From: Verrucomicrobia bacterium UBA3063
Lineage (GTDB): Bacteria; Verrucomicrobiota; Verrucomicrobiia; Methylacidiphilales; Verrucolacustridaceae
Reading direction: 5' to 3'
Length of the DNA: 13,551 nt
NCBI GenBank assembly: GCA_002366885.1
Contig: DFCD01000022.1
Coordinates: 1-13,551, forward strand
The translations under genes and the position numbers were made by a program. The notes under the pieces were generated by a model. The model did no database searches and was not told the DNA's origin. It saw only the letters and a list, made by a program, of their open reading frames with translations. The stretch's first letter is position 1; each line of letters opens with the position of its first letter. Shown piece after piece: positions 8,308-13,493 of the stretch.

Positions 8308-8437
8308 GGTAGGCCGCTTTTGGCCCCCTAAGACTTCGCCCCAGCCCATCCACGAATCCCGCTCCGCGGAGGATGGTTTTCTGCTTACACGGGGGGATTG
8401 ATAAAAGGGGTGCCACTTCCATCGGAAGTGGCCTACC
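8308..8437. repeat. REP pair, unit B (arm 1 split by 78-bp insert)
   Basis: The left part is GGTAGG CCGCTTTT (8308-8321). The right part resumes at GAT AAAAGGGG (8400-8410), followed by TG, an intact arm 2 CCACTTCC-ATC-GGAAGTGG (8413-8431) and foot CCTACC (8432-8437). The left arm half is of the GC type (as in A and D), while the right half is of the GG type (as in C), leaving one G.G mismatch; the unit looks recombinant. The 130-bp length equals 52 + 78. Confidence 0.8.
8323..8400. repeat. 78-bp palindromic insert in REP unit B
   Basis: The insert (boundaries uncertain by a base) sits exactly at the loop of arm 1. It has internal symmetry: CCCCCTAAG near the left end against CTTACACGGGGGG near the right end, and an inner CCATCC...GGATGG pair enclosing the perfect palindrome CTCCGCGGAG (8362-8371). 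It would therefore extend arm 1 into a long imperfect hairpin. No coding capacity is apparent. It may be a remnant of a larger element or a second, nested palindrome. Confidence 0.55.
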
Positions 8438-8470
8438 GATGGGCAACCGCTTAGTTGGAAAATCAAGTTG

Positions 8471-8497
8471 GGTAGGCCCCTTTTGATAAAAGGGGCG
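8471..8497. repeat. Left REP of the RAYT element (unit C arm 1)
   Basis: Foot GGTAGG followed by CCCCTTTT-GAT-AAAAGGGG and CG. Relative to units A and D the third stem pair is changed on both sides (G to C and C to G), preserving the hairpin. It lies 45 nt upstream of the RAYT start codon, inside the probable promoter/leader. Confidence 0.88.
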
Positions 8498-8541
8498 AAA
8501 AAAGACCGCATCCTTTTCCAAAAAGGCGAGTTTAATCCTAT

Positions 8542-9003
8542 ATGGATGCACCTTTCCGAAAACCAAGGTTACGGCATGAAACTCCTGATTGGGTTGAATC
8601 TCCGGAATTTTTCATCACCGTCTGCTGCAAATCCAAAGATGTCAACCAACTCTGCCACCCTGAAGTTGCCGATATAATTAGAGAATCCGTGGTTTTTCGG
8701 CAAAACCAAGGGGTGTGGTGTTTTGAGATCCTAGTTTTAATGCCTGATCATTTGCATGCGATCCTGATGGTTTCCGAACAAAGAGAGCTAGAAAAAGAGG
8801 TTCGCGCATGGAAAAGGTGGATTTCCAAGGAGAGCGGGGTGATTTTTCAAAAAGGATTTTTTGACCACCGGTTGCGAGGACATGAGAGCGCCGGTGGAAA
8901 GTGGAATTACGTGAATATGAATCCGGTGCGAAAAGGTTTGGTTGAGAAAGCGGAGGATTGGCCATTTCGGTGGACAAGGAAGGACCTTGAAGAGGGAACC
9001 TAG
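8542..9003 (+). CDS. REP-associated tyrosine transposase (RAYT), Y1/HUH family
   Basis: A 153-aa protein related to IS200/IS605 TnpA, expected to bind and nick folded single-stranded REP hairpins. The HUH motif is H70-L-H72 in LMPDHLHAIL. The catalytic tyrosine is probably Tyr123 in WNYVNMNPVRKGLVEKAEDW, the usual RAYT C-terminal block. Between them KRWISK and FFDHRLRGHES also fit the family. The N-terminal RKPRLRHETPDW is the usual basic start. The gene appears intact. ATG 8542-8544 follows AAGGCGAG about 11 nt upstream. Codon use is more AT-rich than in surrounding genes. The TAG stop runs directly into the right REP arm, so transcripts would end in a hairpin. Such genes are usually single-copy and domesticated, acting on dispersed REPs. 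Confidence 0.9.
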   Translation: MDAPFRKPRLRHETPDWVESPEFFITVCCKSKDVNQLCHPEVADIIRESVVFRQNQGVWCFEILVLMPDHLHAILMVSEQRELEKEVRAWKRWISKESGVIFQKGFFDHRLRGHESAGGKWNYVNMNPVRKGLVEKAEDWPFRWTRKDLEEGT

Positions 9004-9028
9004 CCACTTCCATCGGAAGTGGCCTACC
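9003..9028. repeat. Right REP of the RAYT element (unit C arm 2)
   Basis: Stem CCACTTCC-ATC-GGAAGTGG and foot CCTACC, identical to arm 2 of units B and D. Its first base is also the last base of the RAYT stop codon. Confidence 0.88.
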
Positions 9029-9061
9029 GATGGGGAACTAGGGGATTGGAACCATAAGCGA

Positions 9062-9113
9062 GGTAGGCCGCTTTTGATAAAAGCGGTGCCACTTCCATCG
9101 GAAGTGGCCTACC
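9062..9113. repeat. REP pair, unit D (complete)
   Basis: Foot 9062-9067, arm 1 CCGCTTTT-GAT-AAAAGCGG 9068-9086, spacer TG, arm 2 CCACTTCC-ATC-GGAAGTGG 9089-9107, foot CCTACC 9108-9113. It marks the array's right edge: the GATGGG that follows every other unit is missing. It lies 4 bp beyond the stop codon of the minus-strand deacylase gene and could protect or terminate that transcript. Confidence 0.9.
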
Positions 9114-9117
9114 TAGC

Positions 9118-9738
9118 TTAAAATGCCCAGCTGACGGAGAGGGTGGGGCCGATGGAATCGAGGCCGACGTTTTCCGTCTCGGGTTCCGAGAGGCCGCCGT
9201 TGGAGATGTGCTGATAAAGGGCGCCGAGGTTGACGGAAAGGCGCTCGGTCACCGGGATCCGAATACCAGCACCGATGGTGAAGCTGAAACAGAAGTCCTG
9301 GCCCTGGGAGTCGGCTGCGCCGGTGGCGTTGGTGAACATGAAGCCGACCCGGGACTCGAGATAGGGGATGACCGGCCAGCCTTCCTGGATGAAGTTGTAG
9401 CGGGGGCCAAAGAGGCCCCCGGTAAACCATGGGTTGGGGCCATGGATGACGGGTGCGTACATCCCGCTAAAGAGAAATTCCGTGTTACCCCTGGTCCAAT
9501 CCTCATTACCAATCTCGTCCAACTGCCATCCCACGGTGATCAGTTGGGGGAGGTAGCGGTAGTTGTTGGAGTTCCCGATGGAGAAAAGACCCGCGGTTTC
9601 GGCGGAAAGGGTGACCACATCCTCGCCAAACATGGGGGAGCCTGGTTCAGAGGCCTTTTCCTGGGACCAACAAGTTGTGAATAATGACCAAGAAATCGTG
9701 AAGAAAAAGGTCTTTCGAAGGTATTTTTTTGTTCCCAT
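9118..9738 (-). CDS. PagL-like outer-membrane lipid A 3-O-deacylase (acyloxyacyl hydrolase family)
   Basis: A 206-aa exported protein: KKYLRK then FFFTISWSLFTTCWSQ forms a signal peptide, and the rest alternates like a beta-barrel, ending in SWAF with the terminal Phe typical of outer-membrane proteins. The PagL active-site block is present as LYQHISNGGL (His177, Ser179), followed by a Glu-rich stretch (SEPETENVG) that could supply the third residue; in Pseudomonas PagL the Glu lies 14 residues after the His, here the nearest Glu is 12 after. GPRYNF and PYLESRVGF fit the family's central strands. The role would be removal of an acyl chain from lipid A in the outer membrane. ATG 9736-9738 is chosen for the best signal peptide; ATG 9763-9765 or TTG 9787-9789 are alternatives. 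It is divergent from the heptose epimerase gene. Confidence 0.75.
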   Translation of the reverse strand: MGTKKYLRKTFFFTISWSLFTTCWSQEKASEPGSPMFGEDVVTLSAETAGLFSIGNSNNYRYLPQLITVGWQLDEIGNEDWTRGNTEFLFSGMYAPVIHGPNPWFTGGLFGPRYNFIQEGWPVIPYLESRVGFMFTNATGAADSQGQDFCFSFTIGAGIRIPVTERLSVNLGALYQHISNGGLSEPETENVGLDSIGPTLSVSWAF

Positions 9739-9858
9739 AAAAATCTTTAACTTGTTGTTGAACATGGTTATCCGGCCGACATTTGTCAAAGCTTTCGTTT
9801 TCTTTAGCGGCTATTTTTTTATTTGGGAATAACTTTTTATCTATATAACCTTAAAAAG
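9739..9858. promoter_or_regulatory. AT-rich divergent promoter region (deacylase / epimerase)
   Basis: These 120 bp are markedly AT-rich. On the minus strand TTGACA (9789-9784) is a perfect -35 box; 17 nt later CATGTT is a poor -10, which would put the transcript start just ahead of the ATG at 9738. On the plus strand TATATAAC (9842-9849) is a -10-like box close to the epimerase ATG at 9859, implying a very short leader; no Shine-Dalgarno precedes that ATG. The assignments are tentative. Confidence 0.35.
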
Positions 9859-10815
9859 ATGAAGTCGATTTGGATAACCGGAGGGGCTGGATTTATTGGT
9901 TCCAACCTTGTTCTTCGGCTGCAGGAGGAGTTTTCCTCAGCTTCGCTGACGGTGATCGACGATTTCCGGAGCGGATCGTTTCCCAATCTGGAAGGATACC
10001 GGGGGGACTTTGTGGCAGGGGATGTCTCCCGAATGGACTGGGAGGCGGAGTTTCGGGGGCGCAGACCGGAGGCGATGTTTCATTTGGCCTCGATCACGGA
10101 CACCACCCTCCAGGACCAGAAAATCCAGACCCATGACAATGTTGAGGGGTTCCGCCGCCTGCTGGATTATCTGCGTCCCGAAAAAACGCCGATCGTCTAT
10201 GCCTCCAGTGCGGCGACCTACGGGATCCGGGCGGGAGTAAACCGGGTCGGCGATCCGTTGGCCCCGGCCAACGCCTACGCTTTCTCCAAGGTGCAGCTGG
10301 AAAACCTTGCGCGGACGGTGAAAGAAGCGGAGCCGGGGTGGCAGATTGCGGGGCTGCGGTATTTCAACGTCTACGGACCGCGGGAAGGACACAAGGGCGT
10401 GCCGGCAAGCATGGCCTGGCATCTGGCCGGGCAGATGCTGGCCGGCAAAAGACCGCGGATTTTCAAATATGGGGAACAGAAGCGGGACTTTGTCTACGTA
10501 AAGGACATTGTAGCGATGACGATCGCGGCGCTGAAGTCAGGCAAGAGCGGGGTGTGGAATGCGGGGTCGGGCCAGCCCCGCACCTTCAACGAGATGATTG
10601 CTGGGTTGAACCAGGTGCTGAAGACAAAGCTGAAACCGGAGTATTTCGACTGCCCCTATCCGTTCTATCAGCCGCATACCGAGGCGGACATGGCGGCAAC
10701 CAAGCGGGACCTAAAGATCGAGCCGAAATACAGCTTGGAGGACGGGTTGGAGGATTATTTCCATTCGGGATGGCTGACGCGCGGAAGAACGTCCAAGAAA
10801 AAAGCCAAGAAATGA
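9859..10815 (+). CDS. hldD: ADP-L-glycero-D-manno-heptose 6-epimerase-like SDR enzyme
   Basis: A 318-aa extended short-chain dehydrogenase. The nucleotide-binding motif is TGGAGFIGSN at 7-16. The HldD-type signatures are FHLASITDTT at 74-83, Ser116/117, YAFSK (Tyr140, Lys144) and YFNVYGPREGHKG at 168-180, in which Lys179 corresponds to the second catalytic base of E. coli HldD. KRDFVYVKDI (208-217) and Y270QPHTEAD complete the substrate pocket. The enzyme would convert ADP-D-glycero- to ADP-L-glycero-D-manno-heptose for the LPS inner core. The C-terminus carries an extra basic tail (RTSKKKAKK). The start is set by family alignment (MKSIWITGGAG); an upstream TTG at 9823 would add twelve hydrophobic residues. 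The neighbouring deacylase gene supports an LPS role. Confidence 0.82.
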   Translation: MKSIWITGGAGFIGSNLVLRLQEEFSSASLTVIDDFRSGSFPNLEGYRGDFVAGDVSRMDWEAEFRGRRPEAMFHLASITDTTLQDQKIQTHDNVEGFRRLLDYLRPEKTPIVYASSAATYGIRAGVNRVGDPLAPANAYAFSKVQLENLARTVKEAEPGWQIAGLRYFNVYGPREGHKGVPASMAWHLAGQMLAGKRPRIFKYGEQKRDFVYVKDIVAMTIAALKSGKSGVWNAGSGQPRTFNEMIAGLNQVLKTKLKPEYFDCPYPFYQPHTEADMAATKRDLKIEPKYSLEDGLEDYFHSGWLTRGRTSKKKAKK

Positions 10816-10821
10816 TAGTTG

Positions 10822-10852
10822 TTCGTTCACGTGAACGAGTTGCGTGAACGAA
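10822..10852 (+). terminator. Hairpin downstream of epimerase gene, two alternative pairings
   Basis: TTCGTTCAC (10822-10830) can pair with GTGAACGAA at 10844-10852, giving a 9-bp stem followed by ATTT. Alternatively it pairs with the adjacent GTGAACGA (10831-10838), forming a perfect 16-bp palindrome. It begins 7 bp after the stop codon, so a terminator is the simplest reading; the T-run is short. The perfect palindrome could instead bind a dimeric protein. Confidence 0.5.
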
Positions 10853-10864
10853 ATTTCCAGATTC

Positions 10865-10951
10865 GGTGGGGCGGCCTCGATGAGGCCGCCTGATTTGATC
10901 GTTTCCTATCCGAAGTCTCAACGCAGGCGGGGTTATCGACCCCGCCCCACC
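10865..10951. repeat. Second-family REP pair (GGTGGG foot) between convergent genes
   Basis: The left REP has foot GGTGGG (10865-10870), stem GCGGCCTC, loop GAT and stem GAGGCCGC (to 10889). The right REP is inverted at 10951-10926 and, read on the minus strand, has foot GGTGGG, GCGGGGTC, GAT, AACCCCGC. A 35-bp spacer (10891-10925) separates them. Foot length, stem length, loop position and GAT loop match the 8223-9113 family although the stem sequences are unrelated. The pair lies between the convergent epimerase and CDF genes, ending 5 bp from the CDF stop codon, and may act as a bidirectional terminator. GTAG/GTGG at the foot is a known REP hallmark. Confidence 0.75.
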
Positions 10952-10956
10952 TTGGA

Positions 10957-11841
10957 TTATGGAGTATGGGGGAGGATGGAGACCTCGGCCCCGGGGATCG
11001 CGGCACGGATCGAGGAACGGAGGCGGTAGATGCGCTCCTGCGCCTCGGCCATGTGGAGCTTGGGGGAGAATTCGAGGAACACCTCCACGAAGATTTGGGA
11101 GCCGGAGCGGCGGCTGCGCACTTTGTGGAGTCGGTCGTAGTCATCGATGTGCCGGACGAGTTGGTTGAGGATCTGGAGCTGGGTGGTTTCCTCGAGAGCT
11201 GCATCCATCAGGTCGTCCACGGAGGAGGAGCTGATGGCGTAGGCGGCATGGAGCATGAAGCCGACCCCGAGGAGGGAAGCAAGGGGATCGAGGTAGAGGC
11301 TCCAGGGCTGGGTGCGGAAAAGCAGCTCCAGGATCAGGGCGGTGGCCATGAAGGAGTCGAAGCAGGCTTTGGAAAACCAGAGGCGGGCCTGGGATTCGAT
11401 GATCGGGGAGTGTTGATGACGAAGGATCCAGCGGTTACGGGTGCAGATACCGAAGCCGATCAGGGCGTACACCGCGAAGATCACGATGCCCGGCAACGTG
11501 CCGCTGGTGGGGACCGGATGGTGAAAGTGGTTGACCACCTGGGTGAGCAGGAAAAGGGAGCAGCCCACCATGACGAGGCCGATGAAGAGGCTGACTAGGT
11601 TCTCGAGCTTGCCGATGCCATAGGCAAAGCGGTGGTCGGGGGCCCGCCGTAGGGCCAAGACGGTCAGAAAAGAGGCAAGGACGGCGAGGAAATCGGTGCT
11701 TTCCTTCAGCAGGTCACTGAGGATGGCGAGAGAGTCCGCGTACCAGGCGGCGCCGGCCATCAGCACCACGTCCAGGCCGCAAAATCCCAGAGCGAGGAGC
11801 AGGTTTTTTTCGCGGGTGCCGGCGATGGAGGGGGCGGTCAT
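10957..11841 (-). CDS. Cation diffusion facilitator (CDF) family transporter
   Basis: A 294-aa inner-membrane transporter of the FieF/MMT1 (COG0053) type, expected to export divalent metal by proton antiport as a dimer. Six helices are visible, at about 14-33, 36-64, 82-100, 116-133, 155-175 and 186-205, followed by the cytoplasmic metallochaperone-like domain (about 208-292, with QIFVEVFLEFSP). The loop HRFAYGIGKLENL (70-82) is a CDF signature. The metal site looks atypical: helix 2 has D43 and E47 (SDLLKESTD) and helix 5 has K158-ACF-D162 where FieF has HxxxD, so the usual His is a Lys if my alignment is right. This may mean changed metal selectivity. The ATG at 11841 has no clear Shine-Dalgarno. 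It is divergent, by 45 bp, from the cyclic-nucleotide-binding protein. Confidence 0.85.
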   Translation of the reverse strand: MTAPSIAGTREKNLLLALGFCGLDVVLMAGAAWYADSLAILSDLLKESTDFLAVLASFLTVLALRRAPDHRFAYGIGKLENLVSLFIGLVMVGCSLFLLTQVVNHFHHPVPTSGTLPGIVIFAVYALIGFGICTRNRWILRHQHSPIIESQARLWFSKACFDSFMATALILELLFRTQPWSLYLDPLASLLGVGFMLHAAYAISSSSVDDLMDAALEETTQLQILNQLVRHIDDYDRLHKVRSRRSGSQIFVEVFLEFSPKLHMAEAQERIYRLRSSIRAAIPGAEVSILPHTP

Positions 11842-11886
11842 GGAGAGGGCTGGAAGGGCAAGGTCAACTGGAGGTAGAGTGTTGGG

Positions 11887-12369
11887 ATGGGGTCCGGAGC
11901 GGGCAAATGGAAAAGCATCTTTCCTTCGGGAAGGATGTTGTCGTTTGGCCGGGGCGAGGTGATGGTGGCGGAAGGGGATCCGGCCCGGGATTTGCTGATT
12001 CTTCTTGCCGGGCGAGTGCGGGTGGAGAAAAGAATGCGCGGTCGGGAGCCGTTGGTGTTGGCCCGGCCGGGAGCGGGACAGTTGATCGGGGAGTTATCCA
12101 TTCTGACCGGGAAGCCGCGTTCTGCCACGGTGGTGGCGGAGACGCCGGTGAAGGCCTGGAGGGTGCCGGCGGCCAAGGTCCGGGCGCTGCTGGGGGGAGG
12201 GGTCGGGGCAAGGGGAAGGTTTCAGAAGAAGATCATGGAATCTCTGGCGCACCGGCTGGTGGGTCTTTTGGGAAAACTGCCGGTTTTGCAGGGGGTGAGT
12301 GCGGAGCCGCGGACCGAGGCGGCGGTGCGGAAGGCATTGGAGAAAATGTACGGGGATTGGGGAGTTTAG
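11887..12369 (+). CDS. Stand-alone cyclic-nucleotide-binding domain (Crp-type) protein
   Basis: A 160-aa soluble protein. Residues about 10-105 form a cNMP-binding beta-roll: FPSGRMLSFGRGEVMVAEGD (12-31), then LLILLAGRVRVEK and the phosphate-binding cassette IGELSILTGKPRSATVVAE (67-85), with the GEL and RSA elements that bind the nucleotide in Crp and protein kinase A. The last 50 residues (KKIMESLAHRLVGLLGKL...) are helical and contain no recognisable helix-turn-helix, so it is not an obvious DNA-binding regulator; the helix could mediate dimerisation or partner contact. ATG 11887 has GGAGG 12-16 nt upstream. The neighbouring genes give no clear pathway. Confidence 0.82.
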   Translation: MGSGAGKWKSIFPSGRMLSFGRGEVMVAEGDPARDLLILLAGRVRVEKRMRGREPLVLARPGAGQLIGELSILTGKPRSATVVAETPVKAWRVPAAKVRALLGGGVGARGRFQKKIMESLAHRLVGLLGKLPVLQGVSAEPRTEAAVRKALEKMYGDWGV

Positions 12370-12379
12370 TTTAAGTTTT

Positions 12380-12401
12380 AAGATTAAGTTTAAGTAATCT
12401 T
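12380..12401 (+). terminator. AT-rich inverted repeat after the cNMP-binding gene
   Basis: AAGATTA (12380-12386) and TAATCTT (12395-12401) form a perfect 7-bp stem with an 8-nt loop, 10 bp after the stop codon. The surrounding TTTAAG repeats make the spacer much more AT-rich than the genes. There is no T-run after the stem, so efficient termination is doubtful. Confidence 0.3.
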
Positions 12402-12464
12402 GGACCGTTGAAGCATCCAGGATGGCGGGCTTGGCGGGCGGAGGGAGCGGGGTAAAATCCGGGA

Positions 12465-13493
12465 ATGGCCACTCGATCGGCGGCGGCGCTGGAATGTTCG
12501 AAGGTTTCCCGGAAACAGGATCCCACGGAAAAGCTGGGACGGAGCATGCTTCGCGCCCGGCTAGTGGAGGACAAGCTGGGCAGTCTCTACCGCGCGGGCC
12601 GGATTGTGGGAGGGGTCTATCTGGGGCGGGGTCAGGAAGCTTTGAGCGCGGCCGGCGGGCTGAATTTGCGGAAAGGGGACGTTTACGCTCCTCTGATCCG
12701 GGACATGGCGGGTCGGCTGGCCTTTGGGGAGCCTTTGGTGGATGCGGTGCGCACCTATTTGGGGTCGCGACTCGGGCCGATGCGTGGACGTGACGGCAAC
12801 ATCCACCGTGGCGATCTCGAGCTGGGCATTCTTCCGATGATCAGTCATCTCGGGGCCATGATTTCCGCGGCGGCCGGCGTTCTGCTGGCCAAGCGGATGC
12901 GGGGGGAAAAGCAGCGGGTGGGACTTGCCTGCATTGGTGACGGGGCCACCTCTACGGGATCGTTTCATGAAGGGCTGAACCTCGCGGCAGTGGAGAAGCT
13001 GCCCCTGGTGGTGATGGTGGCGGACAACGGCTACGCCTATTCCACACCCAATTCCCGGCAGTTTGCCTGCACCGACCTGCTGGACCGGGCCCGCGGGTAC
13101 GGAGTCGAGGGGCATGGGCTCGACGCGACGGATCCCGAGGCGTGCCTGGAGATGCTGGGCCGGGCGATCCAGCGGGCGAGGGAAGGAGCCGGACCCCAAC
13201 TGGTGGTGGGGCGATTGCTGCGCCTTTGCGGCCATGGCGAGCATGACGACGCGTTTTATGTGGATCCGCAGGTGAAGGATTCCTCCCGCGGACGGGACTG
13301 TCTGCAGGTGATGGAGGAGCTGATGAAAAAAAGGGGCCGCAGTAAAGAGTGGAACGATTGGCGAGAAGAGGCACGAGACGAGGTGGAGAAGGCGGTGGCG
13401 CAGGTTTCCGGAGAACCAGTGCCGGATCCCTTCGAGGAGCAGTGGCAGGCGACGGTCACCCCCGGCTCGGTCGAGGAAGTGACCGAGGAATGA
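12465..13493 (+). CDS. 2-oxoacid dehydrogenase E1 component, alpha subunit (thiamine diphosphate-dependent)
   Basis: A 342-aa E1-alpha subunit of the pyruvate / branched-chain 2-oxoacid / acetoin dehydrogenase family; with the beta subunit it decarboxylates a 2-oxoacid and passes the acyl group to E2. The thiamine diphosphate and Mg-binding motif is intact: GDGATSTGSFHEG from 158, ending ADN (186-188) after a 26-residue gap. The N-terminal helix MLRARLVEDKLGSLYRAGRI and VYLGRGQEAL match the family, as do RGRDGNIH (substrate region) and the CGHGEHDDAFYVD loop at 255-267. ATG 12465 is the first family-like start; GGGA lies directly before it and GGAGGGAG about 20 nt upstream. The stop overlaps the beta-subunit start (ATGA). 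The substrate (pyruvate versus branched-chain or other) cannot be settled here. Confidence 0.9.
   Translation: MATRSAAALECSKVSRKQDPTEKLGRSMLRARLVEDKLGSLYRAGRIVGGVYLGRGQEALSAAGGLNLRKGDVYAPLIRDMAGRLAFGEPLVDAVRTYLGSRLGPMRGRDGNIHRGDLELGILPMISHLGAMISAAAGVLLAKRMRGEKQRVGLACIGDGATSTGSFHEGLNLAAVEKLPLVVMVADNGYAYSTPNSRQFACTDLLDRARGYGVEGHGLDATDPEACLEMLGRAIQRAREGAGPQLVVGRLLRLCGHGEHDDAFYVDPQVKDSSRGRDCLQVMEELMKKRGRSKEWNDWREEARDEVEKAVAQVSGEPVPDPFEEQWQATVTPGSVEEVTEE

Larger units (their letters stand above)
8471..9028 (+). mobile_element. REP-RAYT element (transposase gene between the two arms of a REP pair)
   Basis: The left end is the REP GGTAGG CCCCTTTT-GAT-AAAAGGGG (8471-8495). The right end is the inverted REP CCACTTCC-ATC-GGAAGTGG CCTACC (9004-9028). 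Between them lies one gene for a Y1/HUH transposase. The TAG stop abuts the first base of the right stem. Flanking linkers of 33 bp are identical in length to those around the empty units, so the element is equivalent to a 52-bp unit with 506 bp added between its arms. RAYT genes flanked by inverted REPs are established for enterobacteria and pseudomonads; this looks like a compact version. The interior is clearly more AT-rich than neighbouring genes, in line with acquisition by transfer. Confidence 0.85.
8223..9113. repeat. REP/BIME array, 85-bp period, four units, one holding a RAYT gene
   Basis: Four units start at 8223, 8308, 8471 and 9062. The basic unit is 52 bp: GGTAGG, an 8-bp stem with loop GAT, two spacer bases, a second 8-bp stem with loop ATC, then CCTACC. 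The second half is therefore the first motif inverted (foot GGTAGG, stem, GAT), and each unit is a closed pair of REPs with their GTAG feet outward. Units are separated by exactly 33 bp each time (8275-8307, 8438-8470, 9029-9061). The three linkers are related, all beginning GATGGG and containing ATTGGAA or a close variant. Units 2 and 3 carry inserts of 78 and 506 bp. The array fills the gap between the ABC operon promoter and the deacylase gene, ending 4 bp from the latter's stop codon. Confidence 0.9.

Noticed and set aside
8223..9113. CRISPR-like array (regular repeats with 33-bp spacers)
   Set aside because: The 33-bp linkers are homologous to one another, the repeats are double palindromes with compensatory variation, and the associated gene is a RAYT rather than cas genes.
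12561..13244. Minus-strand 227-codon open frame
   Set aside because: Antisense to the E1-alpha gene with an intact thiamine diphosphate motif.
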